NCBI GenBank assembly: GCA_046263055.1
Contig: JBHELO010000066.1
Location: forward strand, 1-9,440
Direction: 5' to 3'
DNA length: 9,440 nucleotides
Origin: DATAQC01 sp046263055
GTDB taxonomy: Bacteria > Actinomycetota > Acidimicrobiia > Acidimicrobiales > AC-14
Position numbers and translations under genes: made by a program. Every line of letters starts with the position of its first letter. Positions within the stretch are counted from its first letter, which is position 1. Positions 1 to 6,479 of this stretch are shown here, one piece after another. The notes beneath the pieces are model-generated. The model made no database searches. It was given only the letters and a program-made list of their open reading frames with translations, and had not been told where the DNA came from.

Positions 1-676
1 CGTCCAGGGCGGGCACCATGGATCCCCGGGCCACCAGGCCCACCGCCCACAGGGCCACCCGTCCCAGCCACACCACGCTGGCGCCGACGCCCTCCGGTCG
101 GGGGCCGGCGCCCACCGCCGCCAGCCAACCCAGAGCCTCGCCCACGCCGATGGCCACCGCCGGCGCCCGCTCGTGGGACGCGGGGAGGGGCACGGGCTGG
201 GAGGGCCACCAGCCGCCGGCGGGGGCGTCGGCCTCCTTGAGCTTCAGGGCCAGATCGTCGGCGCTGGCCGGCGGCGCACCGGGCCCGGCCGCCCAGGCCA
301 CCAGCCGGCCGTCGGACCACGAGGCCTGGAGGCGGCACTCGCCGGGCCCGTCCAGGGCCCGGTCGTCGGCCTTCTTGCGGCGGGCACCCTCCACCCGGTC
401 CAGGGCGGCCAGCAGCCGGTCTCGCTCGACCTCGAAGTCGGCCACCAGCTGGTCCCGCTCGGGGCCGGACAGGTCGTCGAATCCGGCCAGGGCGTCGTCG
501 GTCTCGTCCAGCAGCTGGTGCAGGACGGCCCGCCACTCGTGGCGGTGGGCGGCCAGGAGGGCGACCTGGGCGGCGGTGGCGTCGCCCGCCGCCTCGTTCT
601 CGATGGCGACTGTGAGGTCGCGATCCAACGACAGGCCGTCCGCTGGTGACGGTGTTGCTCCGCTCTGATCGGGCAT
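1..676 (-). CDS. SNF2-family DEAD/DEAH helicase, N-terminal part (runs off the left edge)
   Basis: The open frame starts at ATG 674-676, has no stop down to base 1, and gives 225 residues of a longer protein. GGAGG lies 3 bases before the ATG, which supports this start. Residues 1-100 are acidic and helical (many Glu, Asp, Leu, Ala) and end in a basic ARRKK patch. From about residue 115 the chain resembles the N-terminal region of actinobacterial SNF2/HepA-like helicases: an LQASWSDGRLVAWA segment (compare the family's LHGxWxxGRxxxWAE), then near the edge GASVVWLGRVALWAVGLVARG followed by MVPALD, matching the family pattern in which a GAS-type segment precedes a helix, an ARG/ERG turn and LPxL. 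The ATPase motifs would lie beyond the window, so the helicase call rests on the N-terminal family resemblance alone. The product would be an ATP-driven DNA translocase of unknown target. The glyoxalase gene lies upstream on the same strand, 249 bases away, so co-transcription is uncertain. Confidence 0.62.
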   Translation of the reverse strand, partial: MPDQSGATPSPADGLSLDRDLTVAIENEAAGDATAAQVALLAAHRHEWRAVLHQLLDETDDALAGFDDLSGPERDQLVADFEVERDRLLAALDRVEGARRKKADDRALDGPGECRLQASWSDGRLVAWAAGPGAPPASADDLALKLKEADAPAGGWWPSQPVPLPASHERAPAVAIGVGEALGWLAAVGAGPRPEGVGASVVWLGRVALWAVGLVARGSMVPALD

Positions 677-925
677 GTGCCTCCGGCACGCTGTACCGGC
701 GGACGGACGGCGACCGCTCGCCATGCCGCCCGCACTGTTCCTCTGTCCACGCCTGCGCATCGCAGGAACCGGGTGCCCCCCTGGCACCGAGGTGCGCCGC
801 CGCCGTTGCAGCCAGCCGGCCGGCGCAGGGACCTTGTGTCGAGTGTACCGCTTCCGCCCTGCGTACCTGTGCACCCCTCGAACCGGAGCCGGAGCCTCAC
901 CCTCAGGCGGGTGCCCGGAGCTTCC
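677..925. other. Intergenic region upstream of the SNF2 gene
   Basis: I find no convincing gene in these 249 bases. The region holds two adjacent perfect hairpins (described separately). Near the glyoxalase stop there is a weak 5-bp stem, CACCC/GGGTG with a 6-base loop, at 898-913, too weak to call a terminator. On the minus strand TACACT at 847-842 is a possible -10 box for the SNF2 gene, but no matching -35 box is visible 16-19 bases upstream, so it is not called as a promoter. Confidence 0.4.
752..788 (-). other. Two tandem perfect hairpins in the likely SNF2 leader
   Basis: CCTGCG-CAT-CGCAGG (752-766) has a 6-bp stem and 3-base loop. GGTGCC-CCCCT-GGCACC (772-788) has a 6-bp stem and 5-base loop. 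Both are perfect and separated by 5 bases. They lie 76-112 bases upstream of the SNF2 start codon. If transcription begins further upstream they would sit in its 5' leader and could act as an attenuator or as a terminator of the upstream glyoxalase transcript. No T-run follows on either strand. The stems are visible in the sequence; the role is inference, and short perfect stems arise easily by chance at this GC content. Confidence 0.3.
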
Positions 926-1300
926 TCAGGGGTCCACCCGCCGGCCCAGCAGGCAGAACTCGTTGCCCTCGGGGTCGGCCAGCACCACCCAGGGCACGTC
1001 GTCGCCCTGGCCGACGTCCACCCGGCGGGCGCCGAGGGCGAGGAGGCGGTCGAGCTCCTCGGCCTGGTCGCAGCCCGACGGGTTGACGTCGATGTGCAGA
1101 CGGTTCTTGGCCCCCTTGGGCGGCGCACCGGGGACGAAGACGAGCAGCGGGGCGGGGGCCGTGACCTCGCCCGTGGACGACAGCCACCAGTAGCCGCTCC
1201 CGTGCTCGGTGAGCGGCCACCCCAGGACCCTGGCCCAGAACGAGGCCAGGGCCGCCGGGTCCTGGCAGTCCACCACGACCTCCCGCAGCACGCTTCCCAC
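926..1300 (-). CDS. VOC superfamily protein, glyoxalase-like domain
   Basis: This 124-residue protein starts at GTG 1298-1300 and ends at TGA 926-928. It has the two βαβββ half-repeats of the vicinal-oxygen-chelate fold. The first half has VVVDCQDPAALASFWARVLGW, a typical VOC opening (strand, D-P turn, helix ending FWxxVLG). The second half has RLHIDV, a helix with LDRLLALGA, then VVLADPEGNEFCLL, the classic 'DPEGNEFCLL' ending of Glyoxalase_6-type proteins. His in RLHID and Glu in GNEFC sit at positions that can bind metal in the family, but the substrate cannot be read from sequence. Relatives are small cytosolic single-domain proteins of 115-130 residues, so it looks complete. No strong Shine-Dalgarno sequence is visible before the start; a GTG three codons downstream (1289-1291) is an alternative. 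It is divergent from the DUF2905 gene, with 83 bases between their starts. Confidence 0.85.
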   Translation of the reverse strand: MGSVLREVVVDCQDPAALASFWARVLGWPLTEHGSGYWWLSSTGEVTAPAPLLVFVPGAPPKGAKNRLHIDVNPSGCDQAEELDRLLALGARRVDVGQGDDVPWVVLADPEGNEFCLLGRRVDP

Positions 1301-1383
1301 GGGCCGAGCCTACGACCGTCGGGGATCCACGGCCGCAGGTGGCGCCGGCCGCCGACGCCCTGCGACAGTGCCACCATGGGGCC

Positions 1384-1602
1384 GTGGACCTCTCGACGGT
1401 GGGCCGGGTACTACTGGTCGTGGCCCTCGTCGTGGCCGCCGTCGGACTGGTCCTGGTGGCCGCCGGCGGGCTGGGCCTGGGCCGCCTGCCGGGCGACATC
1501 GCCCTCCGCCGCGGCAACGTCCGGGTCTACGCCCCGATCGCCTCCTGCCTGGTGGTTTCGGTGGTGCTCAGCCTGGTGTCGGCCCTGGTCTCCCGCCGGT
1601 AG
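1384..1602 (+). CDS. DUF2905 family small membrane protein
   Basis: From GTG 1384 the product is 72 residues. It has two hydrophobic helices, roughly residues 7-27 (LLVVALVVAAVGLVLVAAGG) and 50-68 (ASCLVVSVVLSLVSALV). Between them is GLGRLPGDIALRRGNVRVYAPI, which matches the DUF2905 signature (GRLPGDI, then an Arg-rich turn, then a Y/F-x-P-I/L entry to the second helix). The family is widespread, about 65-75 residues long, and of unknown function; a two-helix inner-membrane topology is likely. The frame is also open from GTG 1339, but the 15 extra residues are unlike the family, whose members begin close to 'MDLxxxGR', so 1384 is preferred. Its Shine-Dalgarno sequence is poor (GGGG only 2 bases before the start). 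ATG 1376 is out of frame. The gene lies alone on this strand, with the 16-bp repeats starting 20 bases after the stop. Confidence 0.82.
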   Translation: MDLSTVGRVLLVVALVVAAVGLVLVAAGGLGLGRLPGDIALRRGNVRVYAPIASCLVVSVVLSLVSALVSRR

Positions 1603-1621
1603 GGGCCAGGACCGCACCTAG

Positions 1622-1701
1622 CTGCTCGTGGTCCCGGCTACTCGTGGTCCGGGCTGCTCGTGGTCCGGGCTGCTCGTGGTCCGGCCTGCTCGTGGTCCGG
1701 G
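1622..1701. repeat. Five tandem copies of a 16-bp repeat
   Basis: Units of consensus CTGCTCGTGGTCCGGG lie head to tail at 1622-1637, 1638-1653, 1654-1669, 1670-1685 and 1686-1701. Unit 3 and unit 5 match the consensus exactly. Unit 1 has one change (CCCGG end), unit 2 has one (CTACT) and unit 4 has one (final C). There are no gaps. Because 16 is not a multiple of 3, a coding role is unlikely. The array could be a slippage-generated minisatellite, or phased binding sites for a protein or for DNA looping upstream of the helicase operon; 16 bp is about 1.5 helical turns, so neighbouring units would alternate faces. Confidence 0.9.
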
Positions 1702-1706
1702 ATCCC

Positions 1707-1732
1707 GCCGGCCGGCGGCCGGCGGCCGGCCC
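1707..1732 (+). terminator. GC-rich self-complementary block, possible terminator
   Basis: Directly after the 16-bp repeats come three head-to-tail copies of the 7-mer GGCCGGC (1710-1730). The stretch is highly self-complementary and would form very stable stems in RNA. It lies about 105 bases after the DUF2905 stop and upstream of the helicase operon promoter, where a terminator would be expected. No T-run follows, as is common in high-GC actinobacteria. Termination is inference; it may equally be only replication slippage of a GC-rich motif. Confidence 0.3.
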
Positions 1733-1776
1733 GCGCCAGGCGGCCGGGGATCACCGCCGCTGGGCGGGCAGGGCGG

Positions 1777-1782
1777 TAGGGT
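1777..1782 (+). promoter_or_regulatory. Candidate -10 box for the helicase operon
   Basis: TAGGGT is an actinobacterial-style -10 hexamer and stands out in otherwise GC-only sequence. It would place the transcription start near 1789, giving a leader of about 40 bases before GTG 1829. No good -35 hexamer is seen at the expected distance (around 1754-1760), which is usual for many actinobacterial promoters but lowers confidence. Confidence 0.35.
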
Positions 1783-1819
1783 CGGGTTCGCTTCCCCCGG
1801 CATCGGCGGTCCCCCTTCC

Positions 1820-1824
1820 GGAGG
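1820..1824 (+). promoter_or_regulatory. Ribosome binding site of the helicase-associated gene
   Basis: GGAGG lies 4 bases before GTG 1829. It decides the start of the following gene, whose frame is otherwise open for 67 further codons upstream without a comparable site. Confidence 0.6.
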
Positions 1825-1828
1825 CGCG

Positions 1829-4435
1829 GTGGCACGCACCAAGACGACGGCACCGGCGCCCACCGACCGGTTGGCGGCCGCCCTGGCCGACTTCGACGAC
1901 GAGGCCCTGCGCCACCTGCTGGAGGCCCGGCCCGACCTGGTCGCACCGGCGCCCGCCGACCTGGCCGCCCTGGCCCGCCGGGCCGGGGCCTGGCCCAGCC
2001 TGGCCGCCGCCTACCGGGGGCTCGACCGGTGGTGCCAGCAGGTCGTGCAGGCCCTGTGCCTCCTGCCGCCGGGCCGCACCGTCGCCGGTGTCGCCGCCTT
2101 CATCGGCCTCGGGCCCGACGGGGTGGCCGACGTGGGTGAGGCCGTCGGGCGGTTGGCCGCCTTGGGCCTGGTGGTGGCGGACCACCCCGGTCCGGGTATG
2201 GGCCCGGACACCATCGTCCACCTGGTCCCGGGCTTCGCCGAGCTGTCCTGGCCGGCCAACCTCGGGCCGCCTCTCCGCTACGCCCTGGGGGCCACCACCG
2301 CCGGCGAGCTGACGGCCATGGCCCGCCGCCTGGGAGTCCCGGCCGGAAAGGGAAAGGCCCAGGCCGTCGAGGCCCTCGAGGTGGCCCTGTGCACGCCCGA
2401 GGTGGTGCAGGACGCGGTGGCCGCCGGCCCGCCAGGCACCGCCTCGTTGGCGTCCCGAGTGGCGCACGGGGGCCCGGTCACGACCATCCCCGGCGGTCTG
2501 TACTCGGGGACGTCGGACCGCACGCCCGTGGGGTGGCTGGTCAACCGGGGGATCCTCGTCGCCGATTCGTGGACGACGGCGGTGATGCCCGGCGAGGTGG
2601 GTCTTGCCCTTCGGGGCGGGCGGCCGTTCCCGGAGCCGGCCAACCGGCGGCCGCCGTTGGCGCCGGTGGCCGTGGGAGCCGAGCGGGCCGACGGGGCCGC
2701 CGCCGAGGCCGCCCTGCGCCTGGTGGCCGACCTCGTCACGGTGCTGGACGACTGGTCGGTGACCCCGGCCAAGCTGCTGAAGGCCGGAGGCGTCGGCGTC
2801 CGGGACGTCCGACGGGCGGCCAAGGCCCTGGGCCGGACCGAGCCGGAGACGGCGCGCCTCGTGGACGTGGCCGCCGCCGCCGGCCTGGTGGTGGCGGACC
2901 TCGCCACCCTCACCGCCCTGCCCACCGAGGGCTACGACGGCTGGCTCCTCCTGGATCCCGCCGAGCGCTGGGGCCGGCTGGTGGAGGCATGGCTGGCGTC
3001 CCCCCGCCACCTGGGGCTGGCGGGTGAGACGAATACCAGGGAGAAGCCCATCCCCGCCCTGCTCCCCCGGCCGGCCGAGCCGGAGGCCGGCCGCCGGCGG
3101 CGGTCGGTGCTGTCGGTCCTGGCCTCGGTCGAGCCCGGCTCCGCCGTTCCCGCCGCCGGCCTCGGGCCCCGGATGGCTTGGGAGGCACCCATGCTGTGGG
3201 CCGGCGGCCCGGGGACGCCCGAGATGATGGTGGAGTGGGTGGTGGCGGAGGCCGAGCTGCTCGGCCTGGCCGCCCACCGGGCGTTGAGCACCGCCGGTCG
3301 CCTGGCCGTCGGCGGTCGGTTGCCGGAAGCGGTGTCGGCTTTGGCCGGCCGCGCCCCCGCGGTGTCGTCCACGTTCGTAGTGCAGGCGGACCTCACCGTG
3401 GTGGCACCAGGCACGCTGGCCGCCGCCGTGCGCTCCGAGCTCGACCTGGTGGCCGACGTGGAGTCCACGGGGGCGGCCACCGTCTACCGGCTGAGCGAGG
3501 CGTCGTTGCGGCGGGGGTTCGACGCCGGCCGCACGGCCGACGACATCACCTCCTTCCTGGCCGACCACGCCAGCCGCGCCGTCCCCCAGTCCCTCACCTA
3601 CCTGGTGGCCGACCTCGGGCGGCGGTTCGGCCGGGTCCGCCTGGGGTCGGCCCGCTGCTACGTCCGCTCCGACGACCCGTCCCTGCTGGCTGAAGTGGCC
3701 CGTCATCGCCGCACCGCCCGCCTGGGCCTGCGCCTGTTGGCGCCCACCGTGGCCGTCACCGGGTCGGCGCCCGACGAGGTGCTGGACGCCATTCGCGGGG
3801 CTGGCTACCTACCCGCCGCCGAGGACGCCGGCGGCGGCCTGGTCGTCTCCCGGCCCGAACGTCGCCGGGCCGCGCCCCCGTCCCCCTCCCACTCCGCCGC
3901 CTGGCCGGGGAGCCACGCCGAGGCGCTGGCCGAGCTCCGGCGCCGGGCCGGGACGGCGCCCCCGCCGCCCGCCGGCGAGGAGCTGGACGCCCTGGTGGCT
4001 CGCCTCCGCCGGGCCCGGCCGCCGGGGCCCCCACCTCCCGCGCCCGGCACCGGCCGCCCCGGGGCCGCGTCCCCGTCCCCTGCCGCTGTCCGGCCGGCCG
4101 CCGTGCCCCCGCCGCCCCGGCCGGCGCCGTCGTTGCCAGACCCGTTCCCCGACCTCGACCTGTTCGACGTCCCGGCCCGGCCGATGGAGATCGTCAAGCG
4201 GCGGGAGGCGGTGGCCGACCTCCTGGGACGGGCGTTCGTGGAGGACTGGGCCCTGCGCCTGGCCTACACCAACCGCAAGGGCAGCTCCACCCAGCTCAAC
4301 GTGGTGGTGCTCTCACCGCCCGAGGCCGACGTTCTGGTGGAGGTCCTGCCCGCCGGCACCGAGCGCACCCTCAACCTCGACCGGGTGGAGTGGGCCCGGG
4401 TCCTGACCGACGCCGAAGAGGAGCTCCTGTACTGA
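1829..4435 (+). CDS. Helicase-associated domain protein, XPB partner
   Basis: This 868-residue cytosolic protein matches the actinobacterial 'helicase-associated domain' family encoded next to XPB (the arrangement of Rv0862c beside the ercc3 gene in Mycobacterium tuberculosis). Residues 1-130 are helical, with the family's 'LLEARPDL..P.P.DLAALARRAG' opening and a winged-helix-like segment. VMPGEVGLALRGG (252-264) corresponds to the family's PREVxLALRGG motif, and LLKAGGVGVRDV (316-327) to its LxxGGLGVRD motif. Residues 516-672 form a Helicase_C_3 (PF13625)-type domain beginning FVVQADLTVV. A Pro/Ala/Arg-rich, probably disordered linker covers about 675-783. A compact C-terminal β-rich domain (784-868, NRKGSSTQLNVVV ... 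TLNLDRVEWARVL) resembles a degenerate WYL-like fold. The gene overlaps the XPB start by one base (TGATG), implying coupled translation and a shared complex. The biochemical role is not established; regulating or loading XPB is inference. GTG 1829 is chosen from its Shine-Dalgarno sequence and the family N-terminus. Confidence 0.85.
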   Translation: MARTKTTAPAPTDRLAAALADFDDEALRHLLEARPDLVAPAPADLAALARRAGAWPSLAAAYRGLDRWCQQVVQALCLLPPGRTVAGVAAFIGLGPDGVADVGEAVGRLAALGLVVADHPGPGMGPDTIVHLVPGFAELSWPANLGPPLRYALGATTAGELTAMARRLGVPAGKGKAQAVEALEVALCTPEVVQDAVAAGPPGTASLASRVAHGGPVTTIPGGLYSGTSDRTPVGWLVNRGILVADSWTTAVMPGEVGLALRGGRPFPEPANRRPPLAPVAVGAERADGAAAEAALRLVADLVTVLDDWSVTPAKLLKAGGVGVRDVRRAAKALGRTEPETARLVDVAAAAGLVVADLATLTALPTEGYDGWLLLDPAERWGRLVEAWLASPRHLGLAGETNTREKPIPALLPRPAEPEAGRRRRSVLSVLASVEPGSAVPAAGLGPRMAWEAPMLWAGGPGTPEMMVEWVVAEAELLGLAAHRALSTAGRLAVGGRLPEAVSALAGRAPAVSSTFVVQADLTVVAPGTLAAAVRSELDLVADVESTGAATVYRLSEASLRRGFDAGRTADDITSFLADHASRAVPQSLTYLVADLGRRFGRVRLGSARCYVRSDDPSLLAEVARHRRTARLGLRLLAPTVAVTGSAPDEVLDAIRGAGYLPAAEDAGGGLVVSRPERRRAAPPSPSHSAAWPGSHAEALAELRRRAGTAPPPPAGEELDALVARLRRARPPGPPPPAPGTGRPGAASPSPAAVRPAAVPPPPRPAPSLPDPFPDLDLFDVPARPMEIVKRREAVADLLGRAFVEDWALRLAYTNRKGSSTQLNVVVLSPPEADVLVEVLPAGTERTLNLDRVEWARVLTDAEEELLY

Positions 4436-6168
4436 TGGCCGACGGACCCCTCATCATCCAGTCCGACCGCACGCTGCTGCTCGACGTGGACCACCCCGAC
4501 GCCGCCGCCTGCCGGGCCGACATCGCCCCCTTCGCCGAGCTGGAGCGCTCGCCCGAGCACGTCCACACCTACCGGCTGACGTCGCTCGGGCTGTGGAACG
4601 CCCGGGCCGCCGGGCGCGACGCCGAGCAGGTGGTGGACGCCCTCCTGCGGTGGTCGCGCTACCCGGTGCCCCAGGCCCTGCTGGTGGACGTGGCCGACGT
4701 CATGTCGCGCTACGGGCGGCTGGTGCTCGAGGTCCACCCCGTGCACGGCCTGGTGCTCCGCAGCACCGACCCCGCGGTGCTGGCCGAGGTGGTGCGGGCC
4801 AAGGGCGTCGCCCCCCTCATCGGCGTGCAGATCGACGCCGACACCTTCGTGGTCCCCAGCCCCGAGCGGGGCCGCCTCAAGCAGGCGCTGCTCAAGGTGG
4901 GGTGGCCGGCCGAGGACCAGGCCGGCTACGTGGACGGGGCCGCCCATCCCATCGCCGTGCGCACCGACGCCGGCTTCGCCCTGCGCCCCTACCAGGAGGA
5001 GGCGGTGGAGGCGTTCACGGCCGCCGGCAGCGGCGTGGTGGTGCTGCCGTGCGGGGCGGGCAAGACGCTGGTCGGCGCGGCGGCCATGGCCCGGGCCAGC
5101 GCCCGCACCCTCGTCCTCGTCACCAACACGGTGGCCGCCCGGCAGTGGCGCGACGAGCTCCTGGCCCGCACGAGCCTCACCGAGGCCGAGATCGGCGAGT
5201 ACTCGGGCGAGCGCAAGGAGGTGCGCCCGGTCACCATCGCCACCTACCAGATCGTGACCACCCGCCGGGGCGGGCTCTTCCCCCACCTGGAGTTGTTCTC
5301 CTCCCAGGATTGGGGACTGGTGGTCTACGACGAGGTCCACCTCCTGCCCGCCCCGGTGTTCCGCATGACGGCTGACATCCAGAGTCGCCGCCGCCTCGGC
5401 CTCACCGCCACCCTGGTGCGGGAGGATGGCCGGGAGGGCGACGTCTTCAGCCTCATCGGCCCCAAGCGCTACGACGCCCCGTGGCGCGACATCGAGGCCC
5501 AGGGCTGGATCGCCCCCGCCCGCTGCACCGAGGTTCGGGTGACGCTGGCCGACGAGGAGCGCATGGCCTACGCCCTGGCCGAGGCCGAGGACCGCTACCG
5601 GGCGGGAGCCACCGCCCGCTCCAAGCTGGCGGTGGTGGAGGCCCTGTGCGCCGAGGCCGTGCGCCGGGGGGAGCCCACGCTGGTCATCGGCCAGTACCTG
5701 GACCAGTTGGAGGCGGTGGCCGCCCGCCTGGGCGCCCCCCTCATCACCGGCAAGGTGCCCGTCGCCGAGCGCCAGCGCCTGTACCAGGCGTTCCGGCAGG
5801 GCGAGGAGCCGGTGTTGGTGGTCTCCAAGGTGGCCAACTTCTCAGTGGACCTGCCCGAGGCGTCGGTGGCGGTGCAGATCTCGGGGACGTTCGGCAGCCG
5901 CCAGGAGGAGGCCCAGCGCCTGGGCCGGATCCTGCGGCCCAAGCACGACGGGCGGGTGGCCCACTTCTTCGCGGTGGTCTCACGCGACACCAACGACGCC
6001 GAGTTCGCCGCTCGCCGCCAGCGCTTCCTGGCCGAGCAGGGCTATGCCTACGAGATCGTCGACGCCGAGGCGGTGCTGGCCGCCGCCACCGGCGGCCCCG
6101 GCCGGCGGTCGGCGGGGAGCGGGCCGCTGCCCGTCCCCGACCCTCCGGCCCTGCCCGAGGGAGGTTGA
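4435..6168 (+). CDS. DNA repair helicase XPB (ERCC3-like)
   Basis: This 577-residue superfamily 2 ATP-dependent 3'-5' DNA helicase is of the bacterial XPB type. Residues 5-150 are the XPB/Ssl2 N-terminal domain (PLIIQSDRTLLLDV ... ELERSPEHVHTYRLT ... VPQALLVDVADVMSRYGR). The ATPase core follows: LRPYQEEAV Q-motif-like region; Walker A CGAGKT with K210 and T211; DEVH box 299-302; motif III LTATLVRED at 323-331, including the R-E-D triad (329-331) characteristic of XPB; and motif VI QEEAQRLGRILRPK at 490-503 with its Arg fingers. All key residues are present and the length is normal for bacterial XPB. The last 25 residues are a Gly/Pro-rich tail. ATG 4435 overlaps the upstream stop and has GAGGAG at 4418-4423. 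The protein should act on DNA in the cytoplasm, probably in repair or transcription-coupled processes. The symbol ercc3/xpb is used for orthologues; bacterial function in vivo is poorly defined. Confidence 0.96.
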   Translation: MADGPLIIQSDRTLLLDVDHPDAAACRADIAPFAELERSPEHVHTYRLTSLGLWNARAAGRDAEQVVDALLRWSRYPVPQALLVDVADVMSRYGRLVLEVHPVHGLVLRSTDPAVLAEVVRAKGVAPLIGVQIDADTFVVPSPERGRLKQALLKVGWPAEDQAGYVDGAAHPIAVRTDAGFALRPYQEEAVEAFTAAGSGVVVLPCGAGKTLVGAAAMARASARTLVLVTNTVAARQWRDELLARTSLTEAEIGEYSGERKEVRPVTIATYQIVTTRRGGLFPHLELFSSQDWGLVVYDEVHLLPAPVFRMTADIQSRRRLGLTATLVREDGREGDVFSLIGPKRYDAPWRDIEAQGWIAPARCTEVRVTLADEERMAYALAEAEDRYRAGATARSKLAVVEALCAEAVRRGEPTLVIGQYLDQLEAVAARLGAPLITGKVPVAERQRLYQAFRQGEEPVLVVSKVANFSVDLPEASVAVQISGTFGSRQEEAQRLGRILRPKHDGRVAHFFAVVSRDTNDAEFAARRQRFLAEQGYAYEIVDAEAVLAAATGGPGRRSAGSGPLPVPDPPALPEGG

Positions 6169-6171
6169 CCG

Positions 6172-6465
6172 GTGCCCGACACCTGCGCCCACCTGGGCGC
6201 CATCGATACCACCGACGCCACCGCCAACGGCTGCGTGGAGTGCCTGGCTGCCGGCGGGCGGTGGGTGCACCTGCGCCGGTGCGCCAGTTGCGGCCACGTC
6301 GGGTGCTGCGACAGCTCGCCCGGCCGCCACGCCACCGCCCACTTCTCCACCAGTGGCCACCCCCTCATCCAGTCCTTCGAGCCGGCTGAGGACTGGTTCT
6401 GGTGCTACGTGGACGAGGTGGCCTTCGAGCGCCCGGAGGACGGCCCCAGCCCGTCCCACCCGTGA
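6172..6465 (+). CDS. UBP-type zinc finger protein
   Basis: This 97-residue protein is almost entirely one zf-UBP (PF02148) domain. It shows the CxH opening (C5, H7), C21 and C24, C37-x2-C40, GHVGCCDSSPGRHA (C45/C46, H53), H57 and H63, and the closing EDWFWCYVDE. These Cys/His positions match the multi-zinc UBP finger. In eukaryotes this domain binds the free C-terminal Gly-Gly of ubiquitin; in bacteria its ligand is unknown. It starts at GTG 6172, 3 bases after the XPB stop, with GGAGG at 6160-6164 (7-base spacing), so it is the third gene of the helicase operon. It ends with a short Pro/Ser-rich tail. It is probably a cytosolic adaptor; catalytic activity is not expected. Confidence 0.92.
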   Translation: MPDTCAHLGAIDTTDATANGCVECLAAGGRWVHLRRCASCGHVGCCDSSPGRHATAHFSTSGHPLIQSFEPAEDWFWCYVDEVAFERPEDGPSPSHP

Positions 6466-6479
6466 CAGGCCGCGGCGCG

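Larger units (their letters stand above)
1603..1828. other. Non-coding spacer with repeats, hairpin block and promoter
   Basis: These 226 bases separate the DUF2905 gene from the helicase operon. From left to right they hold the 16-bp tandem repeats (1622-1701), a GC-rich self-complementary block (1707-1732), a possible -10 box (1777-1782) and the Shine-Dalgarno sequence for the next gene (1820-1824). The helicase-associated gene's frame stays open back to 1628, but translating it would run straight through the repeats and give Gly/Pro/Arg-rich residues unlike the family. Confidence 0.6.

Noticed and set aside
842..847. Minus-strand TACACT as a -10 box for the SNF2 gene
   Set aside because: Only the -10 resemblance is present and no -35 element fits; too weak to list as a promoter.
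244..1377. Minus-strand 377-codon frame covering the glyoxalase and SNF2 start
   Set aside because: Its product is Arg/Pro/Trp/Ser-rich, typical of a wrong frame, while two other minus-strand frames there match families.
1622..1701. CRISPR array
   Set aside because: Units are 16 bp and directly adjacent with no spacers, and there are no cas genes; it is a simple tandem repeat.
1628..1828. Extended N-terminus of the helicase-associated protein from 1628
   Set aside because: It would translate through the 16-bp repeats and GC block into Gly/Pro/Arg-rich residues unlike the family. GTG 1829 has a GGAGG site and a sensible family start.
1751..3706. Long minus-strand open frame opposite the helicase-associated gene
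   Set aside because: Its product is Gly/His/Arg/Gln-rich low-complexity sequence, as expected of an antisense frame in very GC-rich DNA; the plus-strand frame matches a known family.
4390..4434. Earlier GTG start for XPB at 4390
   Set aside because: It would add 15 unlikely residues overlapping the partner gene. ATG 4435 forms a TGATG overlap and gives the MADGPLIIQSD start expected of XPB.
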